Part shown: in pieces, positions 11,905-24,710 of the stretch
How positions within the stretch are numbered: position 1 is the stretch's first letter
Layout of the letters: each line of letters opens with the position of its first letter
Assembly (NCBI GenBank): GCA_037176725.1
Contig: JAZBRS010000074.1
Span: 63,864,001-63,928,000 of the forward strand
DNA: 64,000 bases
Reading direction: 5' to 3'
DNA from: Posidonia oceanica
Taxonomy: Eukaryota; Streptophyta; Magnoliopsida; Alismatales; Posidoniaceae
Notes under the pieces: generated by a model
What the model saw: only the letters and a program-made list of their open reading frames with translations
Told to the model about the DNA's origin: nothing
Databases searched by the model: none
Made by a program: the position numbers and the translations under genes

Positions 11905-13918
11905 GGCTTTGGTTCGGATCCAGGAAACCTACACTAACAAAGTTAGTAAAATCACGTGGGATGATCAGCTTGTGGTACCTACGTGAATGCGAGTATCCAT
12001 CCTACTGCGGTTGCCATTTGTAGCCAAGTCCTTCAAAGTCTCTTCTCTCCTTAGCAAGGATGGGCTCAGCGACTCCCTAGTCGTACCGCCCGAGGGGTGT
12101 TCTTTTCTTGTATCCCCATCTGCGACATAGGTTCTCGACCATCAAAAAGGGATCACTGCGAACGGCCAGATGGCTGGCGCGCTCAAGATCAGGAATGTAG
12201 TTAACCAGTTCAAATCGATTAACGCGAAACAAGACATCAGAAGGCTTCAGGTCGAAGTGGACAATCTAAAGAGACACAGAGGACACTGTCTCGACCTTCT
12301 CCGTGTCAAAGTTTTCCGCCATGACGACGATGACATCATCGCCCCAACGGAACTTGATCATATGGTGGAGGGTCGAGGGGATCACCTGATGCTTGTGCAG
12401 CCAAGGGCGCCCAAGCAGAAGATTGAAAGAAGGTTCTAAATTGACGATGTAAAATTCCACATCGAAGACAACTGGCCCAATTGTTAGAGGAATAATCATA
12501 ATCCCCAAGCCATCATGGTGCATGTTGTGAAATGACGTCATCCCCTTAGTTGTTGGCGTTATATCCTCGGCTTTGAATCCGATCATACTTGTTGTGCGCA
12601 ATGGGTAGACATTTAGTCCTACTCCATTGTCAACCAGCGTTAGGGGGATGTAGAAGCTTTGAAACTGCATAGTGATGAACAAGGGTTGATTGTGATTGAT
12701 CCCTACTGAAGGCAACTCCTCGTTGGAGAATTAGATAACCTGAGGGACTGTGATCATTCCCACCATGCTTTCTAGGGCGGCTGGCTCAATTGTAGGGGAT
12801 ACATGAGCAGCCTGGAATACTCTGAGGAAGGCCTCTCTATGTTCTAAAAAGGTGTGGATGAGGTCCCAGATGGATATGTCAGCCTTCACCTTCTTTAGTT
12901 GGGCAGTTATGTCTGTAGAGGGCTGGACCTTTTTGGTGGTGGTAAAGGTGGTTTCTGTGATGGGTCTAGAGGGCTAGTTTGCTGGTTGAGGAGGGGTTTG
13001 CTCTGAGCGGCTAGGTTTGTATACCCTCCCAGACCGCATGATTTTCGCACACATTTTTGTGGCATAATCATAAGGAACGTGGTGGGTATCCCTGGTCAAG
13101 TTAATGACCAGAGGGGTATGAGCTACTAGCTCCAGCGAGGCTGTAGGTGGGCTCACAGAGGAATAAACTGGCTGAGGTTGGTACAGGGTTGGCTGAGGCT
13201 TTGGCTTGGATTTGGCTAGCAAGCAAACTGGTAGGGGAGCCTGGGATTGCATGGCAGGCTACGCAGTAGTGCACTCCAGCTTCGCAACCAATTGGATCAT
13301 ATGAATTGTCGATTCAGAACCGACTAGAGCTGACTGATAAAGATGTACAAGGAAGGGCTCATGAACATCATGGATCAGATCAGAGGGGTCCACCATAGAC
13401 GTAGCGGACCCTAAAGGGAAAAGAGAATGAACTCCTAAGGTTCGAATGCCTCTCGAGCTCGTGTGCTCTAGCAAGAGCTGGCTGACAATGCTGGGATGGT
13501 GAGGTGCAGGTGCAGGTGACGGTGCAGATGTGGAGGCTGCCTCCTGCGTGTTGATGATGATGACCTTGCTATCAATCAAATCCTGAATAGCACCCTGCAA
13601 AGTGAAGTAGTTGTCCGTCGAGTGCCCCGTGGCTCGATGGAAACAGCAGTATAGATTCGCTTTATACCATGGAGGGAGAGGATTCGGTGGTGGACGAACC
13701 ACCGAGAGCTTCAAGAGCGACGCAACCTTGGGAAAGATGGCACTCAATGGCTCAACCAAAGGAGTGAAATCGCACTCAGTGCGGCGAGGCCGTCTCTGCC
13801 CTTGGCATTGTCCATACCTGACTGGTGCAGTAGGATACACTAGTTGGGTGGTGGTGGTGACCTATGGTGTGTGTGGTGTCCTAGGTGCTGGTGCATAGAC
13901 TAATTGATTCGGACCAAG
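11905..13918 (-). pseudogene. Decayed protease region (element B)
   Basis: Reads in the same frame as the upstream gag, after the TAG at 13919-13921. In order: the module with CX2HX4HX4C (the last Cys changed to Tyr), a Pro-rich linker, the aspartic protease with D-N-G-V-G in place of E's D-N-G-S-G, and a G-patch-like segment near 12060-12150. Clear stops include those at 13259-13261 and after the segment ending near 12974; others lie in the linker. The left end is where element A inserted. Retropepsins of Tat elements commonly carry DNG rather than DTG/DSG, so the Asn itself is not a lesion. Confidence 0.75.
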
Positions 13919-15673
13919 CTAAGCCACCACATTAACAAGCGCGGCAAGGGATCCAATGTATGCAACAGCGGTCTTCGGAGGGCCCCTTCTCCTGGAGTGA
14001 TTGGTGTTTGCATCGTTGTTGTTGTTGTTGCTACTGCTACAGCTGCCATTGTGATTGGAAGCAGTGGCTTGCTTCACAAATGCGATGAGCACAAGAAAGC
14101 TGCCACTACAGAGCGAGCTTTCGATGCGAGCGCTTGCCCGAATCAAAGATGCAAAGCTAGTGATTGGTTGAATGCTCAACAGTGCCCCAGTGGCTGGCTG
14201 CACTCCTCGGATGATGATTTCGATTGACTCCTCGTCGAAGGGCCTATCTCTAACTTGAGAAGCAAGGGCGTGCCAGCGGCCGACATACTCCTTGAACGGC
14301 TCGTGAAGCTTCTGTCTAGTTGCGACTAGATCCTCGCGCTTCGGGATCAAGTCAAGGTTGAATGAGTATTGTTCCAGGAATGCCTAGCTGAGGTCGTCCC
14401 AAGTCTTGATCGAGGCCATGTCCAGTGAGGTGAACCACTTGAGGGCAGGGTTGGTCAAACTCTTCTGGAATAAATAGATCAACAACCTCTCATCAGCCTG
14501 CAGTTGTGCGAGGTCTCCACAGTACGCCCTCAGATGGGAGATAGGGCAGCCCTTACCATTGTACTTGTCGAATTATGGGATATGGAAATTCAAAGGGAGT
14601 GTTGCCTCTAGGTAGCAAAGGTCCCGAAACTAGTAGGACTAGCGGTCACCGTCCTGCACTAGTCGTAGTGCTCTTTTTAGATCACCCATCCTGGCAAGAA
14701 GGGCGTCCAAGGTCGCTGTTGGTGAAGATGGTGTAGCTTGGGCGGGGACTGCGTACGCTAAATGGGTCGCACCTGAGTGCCCCTCCGGATCCACCATTGC
14801 GCCACCTAGTGTTGTAGCGTGATGGCCAGCGTACCCGTGCATGGGTGTAGAGTGGAGTGGCATGCATGCTAGGGGTGGAATCTGCTGATGCACTGAGAAT
14901 GGATAAGTAGAATGTTGTGCAGTGTATGGTGCAGAGTGCAGGAGCAACAGCTGCTACACTATTATGGCTCCAGGCAACGGGCTCTATGGGTACTATGCTC
15001 TTGCCAACCCGATGGGCTGGCCACTAGATGATGGAGTCAGATGCTGTGCAGTGAGAGGTGTCAGTGCAAGAGGCTGAGATGATGCCCCTATTGCTAGAGT
15101 AGTGAGGAGCTAGGGTGACGGCAAAGGCGGAGGTGCAGTGGGGTGAGCCAAGAGCACTGGAGCAGGTTGCACAAGAACCTCAGGAGTAGCAGTGGGAGCC
15201 AAAGTAGGGTGAAGCGAAAGGACCATGCCTTGCAGCTTCTGCGCAAGAGCCATCAGATGTTGAGCTTGCATGGCAGGGGACCCATCGGTAGGAAGACTGA
15301 GGGGCAGGAGTGGCAACGGACCAGATGCCAAAGGTGGTAGGAAGACAGACTGTCCGACAGGAAGAGAACCTACCACAGAAGCTGCTGTAGCAGGATGAGT
15401 GTCAAAAGTGACAGGGTCCTGAGAACGGAAGGCGATCAACAGTGTCTTTGGGGCCCGAGTGACAGTCATTGAGACAGACTCAGTGATAAGCTCCAGACCA
15501 GCTAGGGTCTGCCAATGCCCTAGAGTAAGTGGGATGGAACCCCCATGCGCTTGAAAGTGGTATGCCTGGGGAGAAGTAGGAACGATCGGAGTCACTGTGA
15601 GGGAAGGAGGGACCGAAATCGAGATCTCCTCCAGAGCAGCAGTGTGAAGAGGTTCACTGGTACGCTGGGCCAT
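13919..15673 (-). pseudogene. Decayed gag (element B)
   Basis: Begins with ATG GCC CAG at 15673, the same start as E's gag. The N-terminal half is Pro/Ala-rich. The capsid domain at about 13990-14700 aligns closely with E, for example in the stretch LLSIQPIT. Nonsense codons occur at 15110-15112, 14639-14641 and several nearby sites. All segments stay in one frame. The terminal TAG at 13919-13921 is at the same place, in the same frame and after the same Ala codon as in E. Confidence 0.8.
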
Positions 15674-15693
15674 AGCTGACTGTGAGCGGGTGC

Positions 15694-18600
15694 TATAGTA
15701 ATCCTAAATTCTAATCGTCCATACACATTGCCAAAGCTTGTGTGTACCAATCAAAATAGGCTCACTATATGCGGCTAGATCCGAGGGAAGAACTCGACTC
15801 GGAAACGCTGGCAAAAGAAAAGAAAAGGAATGATAAGACAATTCGGAGTCGCCACCGGGTCTATTGAATTGAAAGACAAGGAAAACCAGGAGGTAAAGCA
15901 TGAAAAGACATGCTGAACCGGATGCAAGGAGGGGCAAAGAGATGCAAGGATAAGCCAAGCTATGCTATGCTATGACTCAGGCCTAGGATAAGGGAAAGGT
16001 CGATGCGAGCCAAGAGAAAGGGCAAGGACTCCTGTTATGCACGGGGAAGGTGTTAGGCACCCCGATACTTCCGAGAGTCGGTCTTTCTTAGGCAATCTCG
16101 CGCTTATGCAGGGAATTGCTAGCCTAATGCCTAAATGCCTTAAATGCTTACCTATTATGCAAGGGAAATAAACGTGCTATCTAAGTACTCAGCCACGCTG
16201 CTAGTGTTCCAAACTGGGCAGACCCTGGTTCGTGAGAACTCCTAAGCAATAAGCATCATGGCCCTATATGCAGATGCAAGCGATAAAACAAAACGAGGGG
16301 AAAACCAAGCAATGCAAGCGACATGCAAGCAATAAAGTAAAACAGGCGTGGAAAACGATGCGAAAAATGTGGGAAATACTGCAAAGCGTGCAAAACGATG
16401 CAAAAGGCGGAAAGCAATGCAAAGGGGTGCAGAAAACCGTGCAAAGGAGCAGGAAAACAATGCAAAATGCAGAAAACGGGGCAAAGTACGAAAAACGATG
16501 CAAGGCGGGGTGCGAAATCAAAATAAAGGGGCGGGCAACATGTATTAGGGTTACAGTAAGCCAAAGAAGCAATAAAACGCGAGAAACGGCGAGCGAAACA
16601 AAATCGGCGCTTTAAAATGGCTATCAGCCATCTGCATGCATTGGATGCTAGCAACACCAGCGTCCAACGTTGGACGCTGGGAGAGCCTGCGTCCAACACC
16701 CACTGCAGACAGACAACATGCATGTTTTGAAAAACCATGCATTCTAACTATATGGATGCATAACAAATGCAAATATGCAACTAAATGGGTGCTAGACATG
16801 CTAATCTAACCTAACTGAAGATTAGAGGAAGAATCAGAACAAGGAGCATGTCAAAATTAAAGATCCAAGCATGCAGGTTGTTGGACGCCTGTAGGCTGGG
16901 CGTCCAATGTTAAACGCCAGAGAGGCTGGCGTCCAACAAGAACAGAAGGCAGAGGGGAGAAAAGATGCATACAAGTGATAGAGGAGAGTTGGGATCATGC
17001 ATTTGGGTCACTGGGGTAGAGCATGGAGCAAGCAAGCAAGTAAGGGAGGCATAAAAGAATAAATCAGACCTTACCTGTGTTGAGTGCCAGGCTAATGGCA
17101 CAACCAGGGCGTTGGACGCAAGCTAGGCCAGCGTCCAACGTTGGACGCCAGCACCAGTAGCGTACAACGCTCTGGGAGGCACAACACACAAAAAGCATGC
17201 ACAAACAAGCAAATAAATTAATGGAAGCTTAAGAACAGCTGCTACTGAAGCTAAACATGCATAAGAACACAGGAATCAAGTAAATAAGCAAGATCAGAGA
17301 GGCATGCAAGCATTAAACAAACGCATGAGAAGCCAGAACGCTGAAAGCTCTGGCGTCCAATGACCCAGGCCTGCAAACTCACCTGTTCTAAAGGGGGAGC
17401 TCAGCTCTACCCCACCTAGATGCATGCAAATACTTTAAAGGCATGTTATAACAGAAAAAGACATCCACAGCAAGCATGGCAAGCATTTAAACCAAGAGAG
17501 AAAGATAAAGAGGAAGCATGCATGAAAGAATAGGCTTATGACTTGCAAAAAGAAATAAACAACTTAGTAAAATCCTAGCAAACCTAAGCATGGTTGCCAT
17601 AGGGGCCAGGCATCTCTAACTAGGCATGAATCACAAAATAATACTCAAAATATGCATGGAGTAGGCATGGTAGCAAAGCAAAGCAAGCAGAGGCGTTGGA
17701 CGCTAGGTGAACCAGCGTCCAATGTTGGACGCAGTTCATTCTAGCGTCCAACAAAGGCAGCAGACAGATGGATATTAAGCATGCAAAAAGCCCTCAAACA
17801 AGCATGGAACAAGTTGATAAGCCTGGTATAACATCAGAGAGCATTAAAAGGTGGCAAATAGCATATACTTGCAAAGAAGCATGCAAAGGAAAAGCATGGG
17901 AAGCATTCAGATGAAGGTAGAGCAAAGCAGGCCGTTGGACGCGGGCCTATGCCACGTCCAACGTTGGACGCACCAGTTGGTGCGTCTAACACACTGAACT
18001 TCCTTTTGGATGTGAATCACATCCAAAAGGAGCTAAAAGCTTGTAATAAAGGCATAGACATGTACTACCATGCATGCACGACTCTACGGGATAGAGAGCT
18101 AACCTTTGGAAGCTCTGGAACGGCGGCTCCACCAAGTTCGCCGGAGTTGCAGGTATGCTAACAGTAGTGACTTCGACGGGCTTGGCTGAGCTGCTCGGAG
18201 CACCGGAGGAGGTCGCGAAGCGTCGAGGATGGAGAGGGGAGTGCCTTCTTGCTCTTGGAAGTGGAAGCTCTCTCGTTGGCTCTGTGTGGTGAGAGTGGCA
18301 ATGGCATGAAGTTGCTGGTTTTGTGCAAAATGCTGCATGGGTTCTTGTGTTGGCAGAGGTTTGCAGGCCAAATTCTGGGCTTGGCAGGTGCTGGCAGGTG
18401 CGGGTGAGTGTGTGAGGTCCATGTGGGATGTCAGAGGAAGGCGTGGGCATTGGCAGGAGGGCGGCGGAGGCGAGGTGGTGGCTGACATGGCCGGTGAAAG
18501 TCAGGCCTGTCAGTGAGGTGAGGAGAGCTTGAAATCGGCTGAAATAGAGGAGAGATGGGTAGTAAGTGAGGCTTCGAAGGTAGTGGATGGCGTGGAGTGG

Positions 18601-18968
18601 AGGAAGGGATGGGTAGTAAGTGCAGGGAGGCGTGGGATTGGACGAGCAGTGAGCTGGAGGGGGCGGAGCAACCGCTGCTGACCTCGAGTCGTTGGACGCT
18701 AGACCAGAGCGCGTCCAACATTGGACGCCAGACTAGAGCACGTCCAACACGCTTAGTGGCATAAGCTACAAATGGGTTTAGGTTTGGGCCTAGAAGTGTT
18801 GTAGAAAATGCAAGAAGGCTTGGTAAAGGCTTCTAGGGTTTGGGGTAAGGTTTTGGCTTCGGAAATGGGCTAGAAAATGGGTTAGAAAAGGGAATGCCAA
18901 TCCAGAGACCACACGAGCCTGCAAAAGAGAACAGCCAACTTCCAGGCTATCAGAATGGGGTGTCTACA
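15694..18968 (-). mobile_element. LTR (3' LTR of element C), 3.28 kb
   Basis: On the minus strand it starts TGTAGACACCCC at 18968, right after a purine tract, and ends at 15694 with TACTATA, a mutated TACTACA. The purine tract makes it the 3' LTR of the element to the right (C), while its other end runs straight into B's gag. Inside are the conserved LTR block (about 15980-16262), about 30-bp degenerate repeats (16300-16530), six dispersed inverted-repeat modules (16657-18760) and a PBS-like word (15844-15854). No gene is supported. Confidence 0.85.
16657..18760 (-). repeat. Six dispersed inverted-repeat modules of GTTGGACGC/GCGTCCAAC
   Basis: The modules lie near 16657-16695, 16880-16940, 17110-17170, 17693-17755, 17932-17990 and 18690-18752, with a lone half near 17350. 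A typical module is GTTGGACGC, about 10-14 nt, GCGTCCAAC, then at once GTTGGACGC, a spacer and GCGTCCAAC, so it can fold as two hairpins or one long one. At 16657-16680 the centre is a perfect 24-bp palindrome with arm CCAGCGTCCAAC. Spacing is irregular (about 230-750 bp) and the sequence between copies is not repeated. Confidence 0.8.
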
Positions 18969-19108
18969 GATGCCCCTCCCTGAGCGAGGTCAAGCGGAGC
19001 GAGATCGCTGCTCAGGGTAGACAAGACACCCTACCTGACGCTAGCGAGAGCGCAAAAGACTGTAGACGCGAGTCACTCGTCCAGTGGATGCACCGGAAGA
19101 CATGACCC
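18969..19108 (-). promoter_or_regulatory. Pre-LTR block and polypurine tract of element C
   Basis: On the minus strand this reads hairpin TCCGGTG-CATC-CACTGGA (19097-19080), then AGGGTGTC and GTCTAC, then GGGAGGGG before the LTR. It continues at 47291 on the other side of element E. Confidence 0.75.
19104..19108. other. Target site duplication of element E, left copy (GACCC)
   Basis: GACCC immediately before the 5' LTR, matched by GACCC at 47291-47295 after the 3' LTR. Five bp is the usual size for Ty3/gypsy integration. Confidence 0.95.
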
Positions 19109-20569
19109 TGTTGACACCCCATCTTGGCAGGCTTGGACCCTTGGAGCCCTCCTGGTAATTGCTGGATCAAACCCCAACCAAACCCTAACCCTAATCCTCC
19201 TCTCTACCCTTCAAAATCAGCCCATTTTGACCTAAACCTTTACCCCCTCTCCCGACCTCAAAACCTAACCAAAATCCATAGGAAAACCCACCACTATCCA
19301 CTCAACAAGCCTACCCAAAGACCTAGGAATTTCCAAACCCAACCCATCCTTGAAAATCCTAGAAAACTTAGGAGAAACTACCCTTCTTCTACACCTTGAA
19401 ACCCCTCCAAAACCTCCTTAGAATCAAACCGAAATTTCAGACCTAAGACTTCAAACCCTAGACTACTCACTCACCAATTTTCACCCCATTCCAAGACCAT
19501 TAAGACCCTCTTTCACCCAAATTATCCTTTTCTCTCTCCGGGATTATCATTTTCTCTCTCCTCTCTCTCTCCTGATTATCATCTCTCTTTTCATCCCTTT
19601 CTTATCCTTTTTCTGGTCTGGCTGTGGGCCCCCTCTGTGCTTCTATCCTTCCTCTATCTTATCCCTATTTTTACTTTATTTTTAACACTTTTTCTGAATT
19701 TTTAAAAATCGTTTTCCTCCAACCTATCTTTTTTCCTTTTATCTCCCTCCTTTTTCCATTTCTTTCCTCCTTCTCTTTTCCTTTTCTCCCTTTTGCAAAA
19801 ATCCACAAAAACCCATAAAAATCTGCAAAACCTCAAAACACAAAAGAAACAAATTAGAACCCTAAGAAAAAACAATTAAAAAATGTTAAACAAGCAATTA
19901 ACAACTTAAACTTAACTTAAGCGAGTTAAAAAGAAAACCAAGCATGCAAACTAAAAAATGCAAAACAAATCAAAAGAAAACACTGAAAAATCAAGGAAAA
20001 AGCTAAAATAAAATCAAAACCCACCAAAGGTAAAAACCCATCAGAAGAATTAAAAAACAAACCCAAAAAGAAGAATTAAAAAATCAAATACTAAAACAAG
20101 TAATTAAAGAAGGCAAAAGATTTAACCTAGTAAACATAAGCAAAACAAGTTAAAAACTTAATTAAAAAAGAAAAGAAAAACACATCTGAAAAGACTTAAA
20201 AAACACCCTATCAAACCAGAAAAATCCAACTAAAAACTTCAAGAAAAAAACCAATAAATAAAAATCCAAACATAACTTGAAAGACTTAAAAGGAAGAAAC
20301 CCTAAGAAGACTAAAACTTAAAAACTTAAAACCAACCCTGATTAATACGAAATTAAATCCTAAAAAATCCTAATCAATATCCTAAGTGTCCAACAAGGGA
20401 AATACAATTTTTAAAACAATTTAAAAAAGGTTTAACAAACATTTAATCCAGTGAAAACCAATTAAAAACAAAACCAAAACCCTAAAACCCTAATCAAGCC
20501 CAAAACACATTAATCAACTCAAAATAACCATTAAAAATCTTAATTAAAATCCTAACCTACAGCAAAACT

Positions 20570-20700
20570 CTTCTAATATTTTTACTTATTTTTAGTTTAT
20601 TTTTACCTATTTTATTTCCCCATTCTACCCTCTCTTTCTTTCTTCCTTCTTTCTTTCTTTCTTTCTTTCTTTCCTTACTGGGCTCAATCCGGCCCGTTTC
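20570..20700 (+). promoter_or_regulatory. Candidate core promoter in LTR
   Basis: A T-rich run with TATTTTTA/TATTTTATT words is followed by a (CTTT)n tract and a GGGCTCAATCCGGCCC-like word. The same order occurs at 42896-43026 and, diverged, at 56950-57090 in the solo LTR. The transcription start is inferred only from position and plant promoter habits. Confidence 0.3.
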
Positions 20701-23700
20701 TTCTTTTTTTTCTTTTTTTCTTTCTTTTTTCTCGGCCCGCAGCAGTCCGGCCCGCTTCCTTCTCCCCCTTCTTCTTCCTTCTTCCCCTGTGCTTTTTCTC
20801 TTTTCCACCGGTTCTTCCCACGAGCTGCTGCCAACAGTCTTCCCTCCTCCGGTTTAAATTCAAGCTTCAATCCAATCGTCTACAGCAGCTCGCCGCCCTC
20901 TCCTATCTCAGCTTCTTTTCCGGAGGCATTGAATGCCGGTCGCCTCGCCGACGCCCGTCGCTTCTGCTGCAGTGCCGCCGGTGGATTTCAAAAGTTTCCA
21001 GCGTGCCAGCAGCCAGCCTCCTCCGGATAAAAAGCCTCCCATTCATTCCTTCAACTCCATCAGAAAACCATCAGTGAATTGGCAAGCAACGAGAGACCAC
21101 CAGCAAACCAGAGAGTGGAGAGCAAACCAGAGAGCAATTCCACCTTCTTCCCACCTGTGCGACCCTCCTCCTTCTCCTCTTCACCTCCCAATTTCCAGAG
21201 AGAAGAGAGCAGTGAGAGTAGAGCTTGAGGAAGTTCTTGGCATCCCGGAGAAGAACCCAGATCCCACACCATTTCCCACTCCTCAGAACCTCTCCCATTC
21301 CTTCCCAAATTCAGAAAAACTTCCTTCACCTCTTCCAGTAAACCAAGCCCCGTCCAAGCCTTCATCCTTCTCCCAATTCCTCCCCCAACTTCACCCAACA
21401 GCCAGCCTTCATCCCCCGATTTCCAATTGCCTTTTCACCACCTAATCACCCCCTGATACACCACCTGAAGCCACCTGCAACCCAGCGCAACCCATCACAC
21501 AATTCCCCTCACCACAGCCCGCAGCTTCTTCCCAAACTCCACCCCGACAATCCCTGATCCACCACTTTTCCGGAGCCTCCGCCCTCGAACCCAACCATCC
21601 ACCACAGCCCTTAAATTCCACAACAAACACCTGGACCATCTTCAGCCCAGAAAACCGACCCAGCTCCAAGTCCACTCCACGCTCTCCAGAAGACCTCTCC
21701 GAGCATCCAACCTCACTCGCCAGACTCCCAGCAACCTCCCGGAGGGTTCCACTCCACCGGGCGAGCAGCAACAACCCCCCCCACCTCCGGCAGTATTCTC
21801 TGAACCCACAAACGCCGATCCTCCGTCCACGCTGCAGAACCGTCGCCTGATCGCTTGAGAAGCTCCGGAGCATCGTCCTGAAGACGTCCGAACCACCGCG
21901 AGCCGCTGGAAGCCTCCGCAGCGACCGGACGACGAGCACCGGCCGGCTCCGACCCTGTCGAGGTCGGGAGCACCCTCCAGACGCCGCGACAGGTAATCAC
22001 TAACCTCCCCCGCTCTCCCTCTTCCCCCTGCTGCTTCCCCGCCGGTCAGAGCCGGATTCCGAGCCTTCCAGACGCTACTGCAGCTCGCCGGACAGTTCTC
22101 CTTCTCCGGCGCCGGCTGCTCTTCCTCCGGACACTCCGACCAACAAAGCGAGCCCCGGTTGGTTCCCTGAGCTCCGCACGGTCGCCGGCCACGCCCTCCG
22201 CCAGTCCCGCGCATCCTCAGCCTCCTCTGTCGGCGGCCACGAGCTCTGGAAGCCTTGTGCTACAGTGCTCGTCGCCGTCGACGATCAGCACTGTTCATTT
22301 ATTTTTCTTAGTATAGTTTTAGATGTAAATATTGCATATCTGCCTTAAGTTTTTTAATTTTTGCGTTTCAGTCCTCCTGCCATTTATTCTGTTTAGTTTT
22401 TAATTAAATACTATGCCAAATTGCAGCTCTTGTTTGTGTTTTCCAGTATTTGCAACCCAGTCCTTTTACTGTGCTTTTCAGTTATAATGTTTTGCATTTT
22501 AGCCCCTCTGCCTCCATTTATTGCATATAGGTCCTGCAGTAGATTATTTAAACTTAATGCATGAAGTTTACTTATAATATTGCATTTCAGACCCCTGTGA
22601 TTTACTGTTTCTGTATTTAAGTCCATTGCACTGTAGAACTTAGGGTTTATTTTCTTATTTTGCATACTGCATTGCATATTTTACCTTCTAGTTTTGCATA
22701 TTTGCATTTAGGTCCATTTTAAATGGACAGTAACTCATGCATGCATTTTTAGCATACTGCATTGCATTTTTGACCCTGTTCTTTTTAAAAATTGCACTGT
22801 GGTCCTGTTCCCTGATTTTCAGAGCATGTTTTCCATACTAAATTGCATTTTTAGCCCCTGCATGATTTCAAAATTACACATAGGTCCTTGCATCTTTCAA
22901 AAGTCATGTGAAAAGACCATTTTGCCCCTAGGTTGCATTCTAGCTCCTATGCCTACCAAATTGCATAAAGACCTTCCACTAGTATTCCCGGACTCCCCAG
23001 AACCCTGTTTTATGAAAAATTTGCATTTTATACCCTAGTTTTTTCAAAATTGCACTCTGACTTCTTTTTGGTTTCAAAACCTCTCCTAAAGCATACCCTC
23101 TTTTTAAAACAACTTCCCGAGCCTAGTTTTTTGCAAAATGAAGCCCAGCCCTCTCCTGTTTTCAAAACCCTTTCCTGTGAACCCCTGTTTTCTGGAAAAT
23201 TTGCATTTTTAGCCCCCTTCTTTTTCAAAATGCTTTCAGAACTCCTGGCTTTTCCTAGTTTCTTATCATTGCTTTTTCTTGCTTTTGCATGCATCCTGCA
23301 CTCATCTAGTCTTGCATTCTAGCATCCTCTTGCACACACTAAGCACTGTTAGCTCCCTTTCACTTGGGAGGACCTTTTTGCACATCCCTAGGACCTCCTG
23401 AACACCTAGATCTGTTCTTCTCCCCTGTTCTGGCCCTTCTGCCTTGAAGCTGCGATATCCTTCAATCCGGCCGTTGGATCTTCTCAAGTAAGCTGCCCAG
23501 GTGACCGCGGCGAGGCGCTCTTCGGCATGGACTAGACAAATTTCAGATCAGGCTCCCGGATTTCCAGGTACATCCTCCTGAACCCCTGCATTGCATTCAT
23601 TTGCATGCCATTTGCACAGCTTTCCGTGTTTTCGCTTTCTGTCTCTTTGAGCATGTAGAATAGGGCTTCCCCTTTCTGCTTGTATCTTCCAATCTCCGTT

Positions 23701-24388
23701 TCGCGTATTCCTGTGTGTTTTGTGTTGTGTTTTCCCTGGATTTGCCACTTAATGTGACTTTCTTCCCCCTTTTCCACGATCCGATCGCATCGCGAGCTTT
23801 GGGCAGCGTGCGAGACACACCGTGGAACGGTTTAGCGGGAAACAGTCGCAAAGAGGTGGTAATCCCTCCGTTTGCACACTCTCCCCTCTGTAGGTCTTCA
23901 CACCTACCCTGAGTGGTCCTAAACGACGTCTGTTTTTACACACACGTTGTCTTGCCTCCCCTTTGGCCCCTTCTAATCTTTTTCTGTATTCTTGCATTTG
24001 CATGGCTTTTCCGAGGTTTTTTTGCTTCGCTGTTTTGGCACCGTTCCGCGTGCCTGCCCTTGTTTTGGCACCGTTTTGCGTGCCCTCCTGTTTTCTTACC
24101 TTGTTTTGCGCGCTGCCTTGCTTTCTCGCTCATTTTGCGTGCCGGTTTTATTCTTTCGCTCCGTTTTGCGCGCCTTTCTGTTTTCTCGTCCCGTTTTGCG
24201 TGCCCATTTGCTCCCTTGTCTTGCTTTCTCGCTTGTTTTGCACGTCGTTTTCGCTCTTTTGCATCGTTTTGCGTGCGTTGTTCATTTCTCGCCTCGTTTT
24301 GCGTGTTTTGCGCCGTTTTCCCTTGCATGCCGACTGCATTGCATGATTTCCTCGTTGTTTTGCTTTCTCGCCTGCATTTGCATATAGG

Positions 24389-24710
24389 GCGGTGATGCTT
24401 ACTGCCTGGAGTTCTCACGAGCTAGGTCCCGCCTGGTTCGGAACACGGGCAGCGTAGCTGAGCATTTAGAGAGCACGTTTACTTCCTTGCTTTGTTTCTT
24501 CCCACTTAGAGCACACCTTGAGCATTCATTCAGGCATTTATAGGCACATAGGCATTCAATCCTGCATTTCCCTGCGTATGCGAGCGTAAGCCTAGAAAGA
24601 CCGATTCTCGGGCGTGTCGGGGGTGCCTAACACCTTCCCCGTGCGTAACAGGAGTCCTTACCCTGTCTTTTGGCCCGCAATGACCGTACTGCCCTTATCC
24701 TAGGCTAGAG
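24389..24710 (+). promoter_or_regulatory. Conserved LTR block, 5' LTR of E
   Basis: Same block as 11330-11660, 46716-47037, 60971-61293 and (minus strand) 15980-16262, with a near-invariant centre around GGGGTGCCTAACACCTTCCC. Confidence 0.55.

Larger units (their letters stand above)
11900..15693 (-). mobile_element. Element B: internal part of a decayed Tat/Ogre-type element
   Basis: Minus-strand gag and protease sequence. It is cut at 11899/11900 by element A, and its gag start abuts the end of an LTR at 15694 with no leader or primer binding site between. It is clearly related to E (co-linear Gag, finger, protease, G-patch) but far more diverged and full of stops. Confidence 0.85.

Noticed and set aside
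12170..12439. 89-codon plus-strand ORF at 12170 and a 170-codon minus ORF at 29616-30128
   Set aside because: Each is the complement of protease coding sequence in B or E.
19178..19200. Telomere-like AACCCTAACCCTAATCC words (also at 41504)
   Set aside because: Only two to three imperfect units, at the same place in both LTRs; part of the LTR, not a telomere.
21442..22214. Minus-strand ORFs of 165-190 codons in the E LTRs
   Set aside because: GC-rich shadow frames in an LTR with no domain and no equivalent in the solo LTR.
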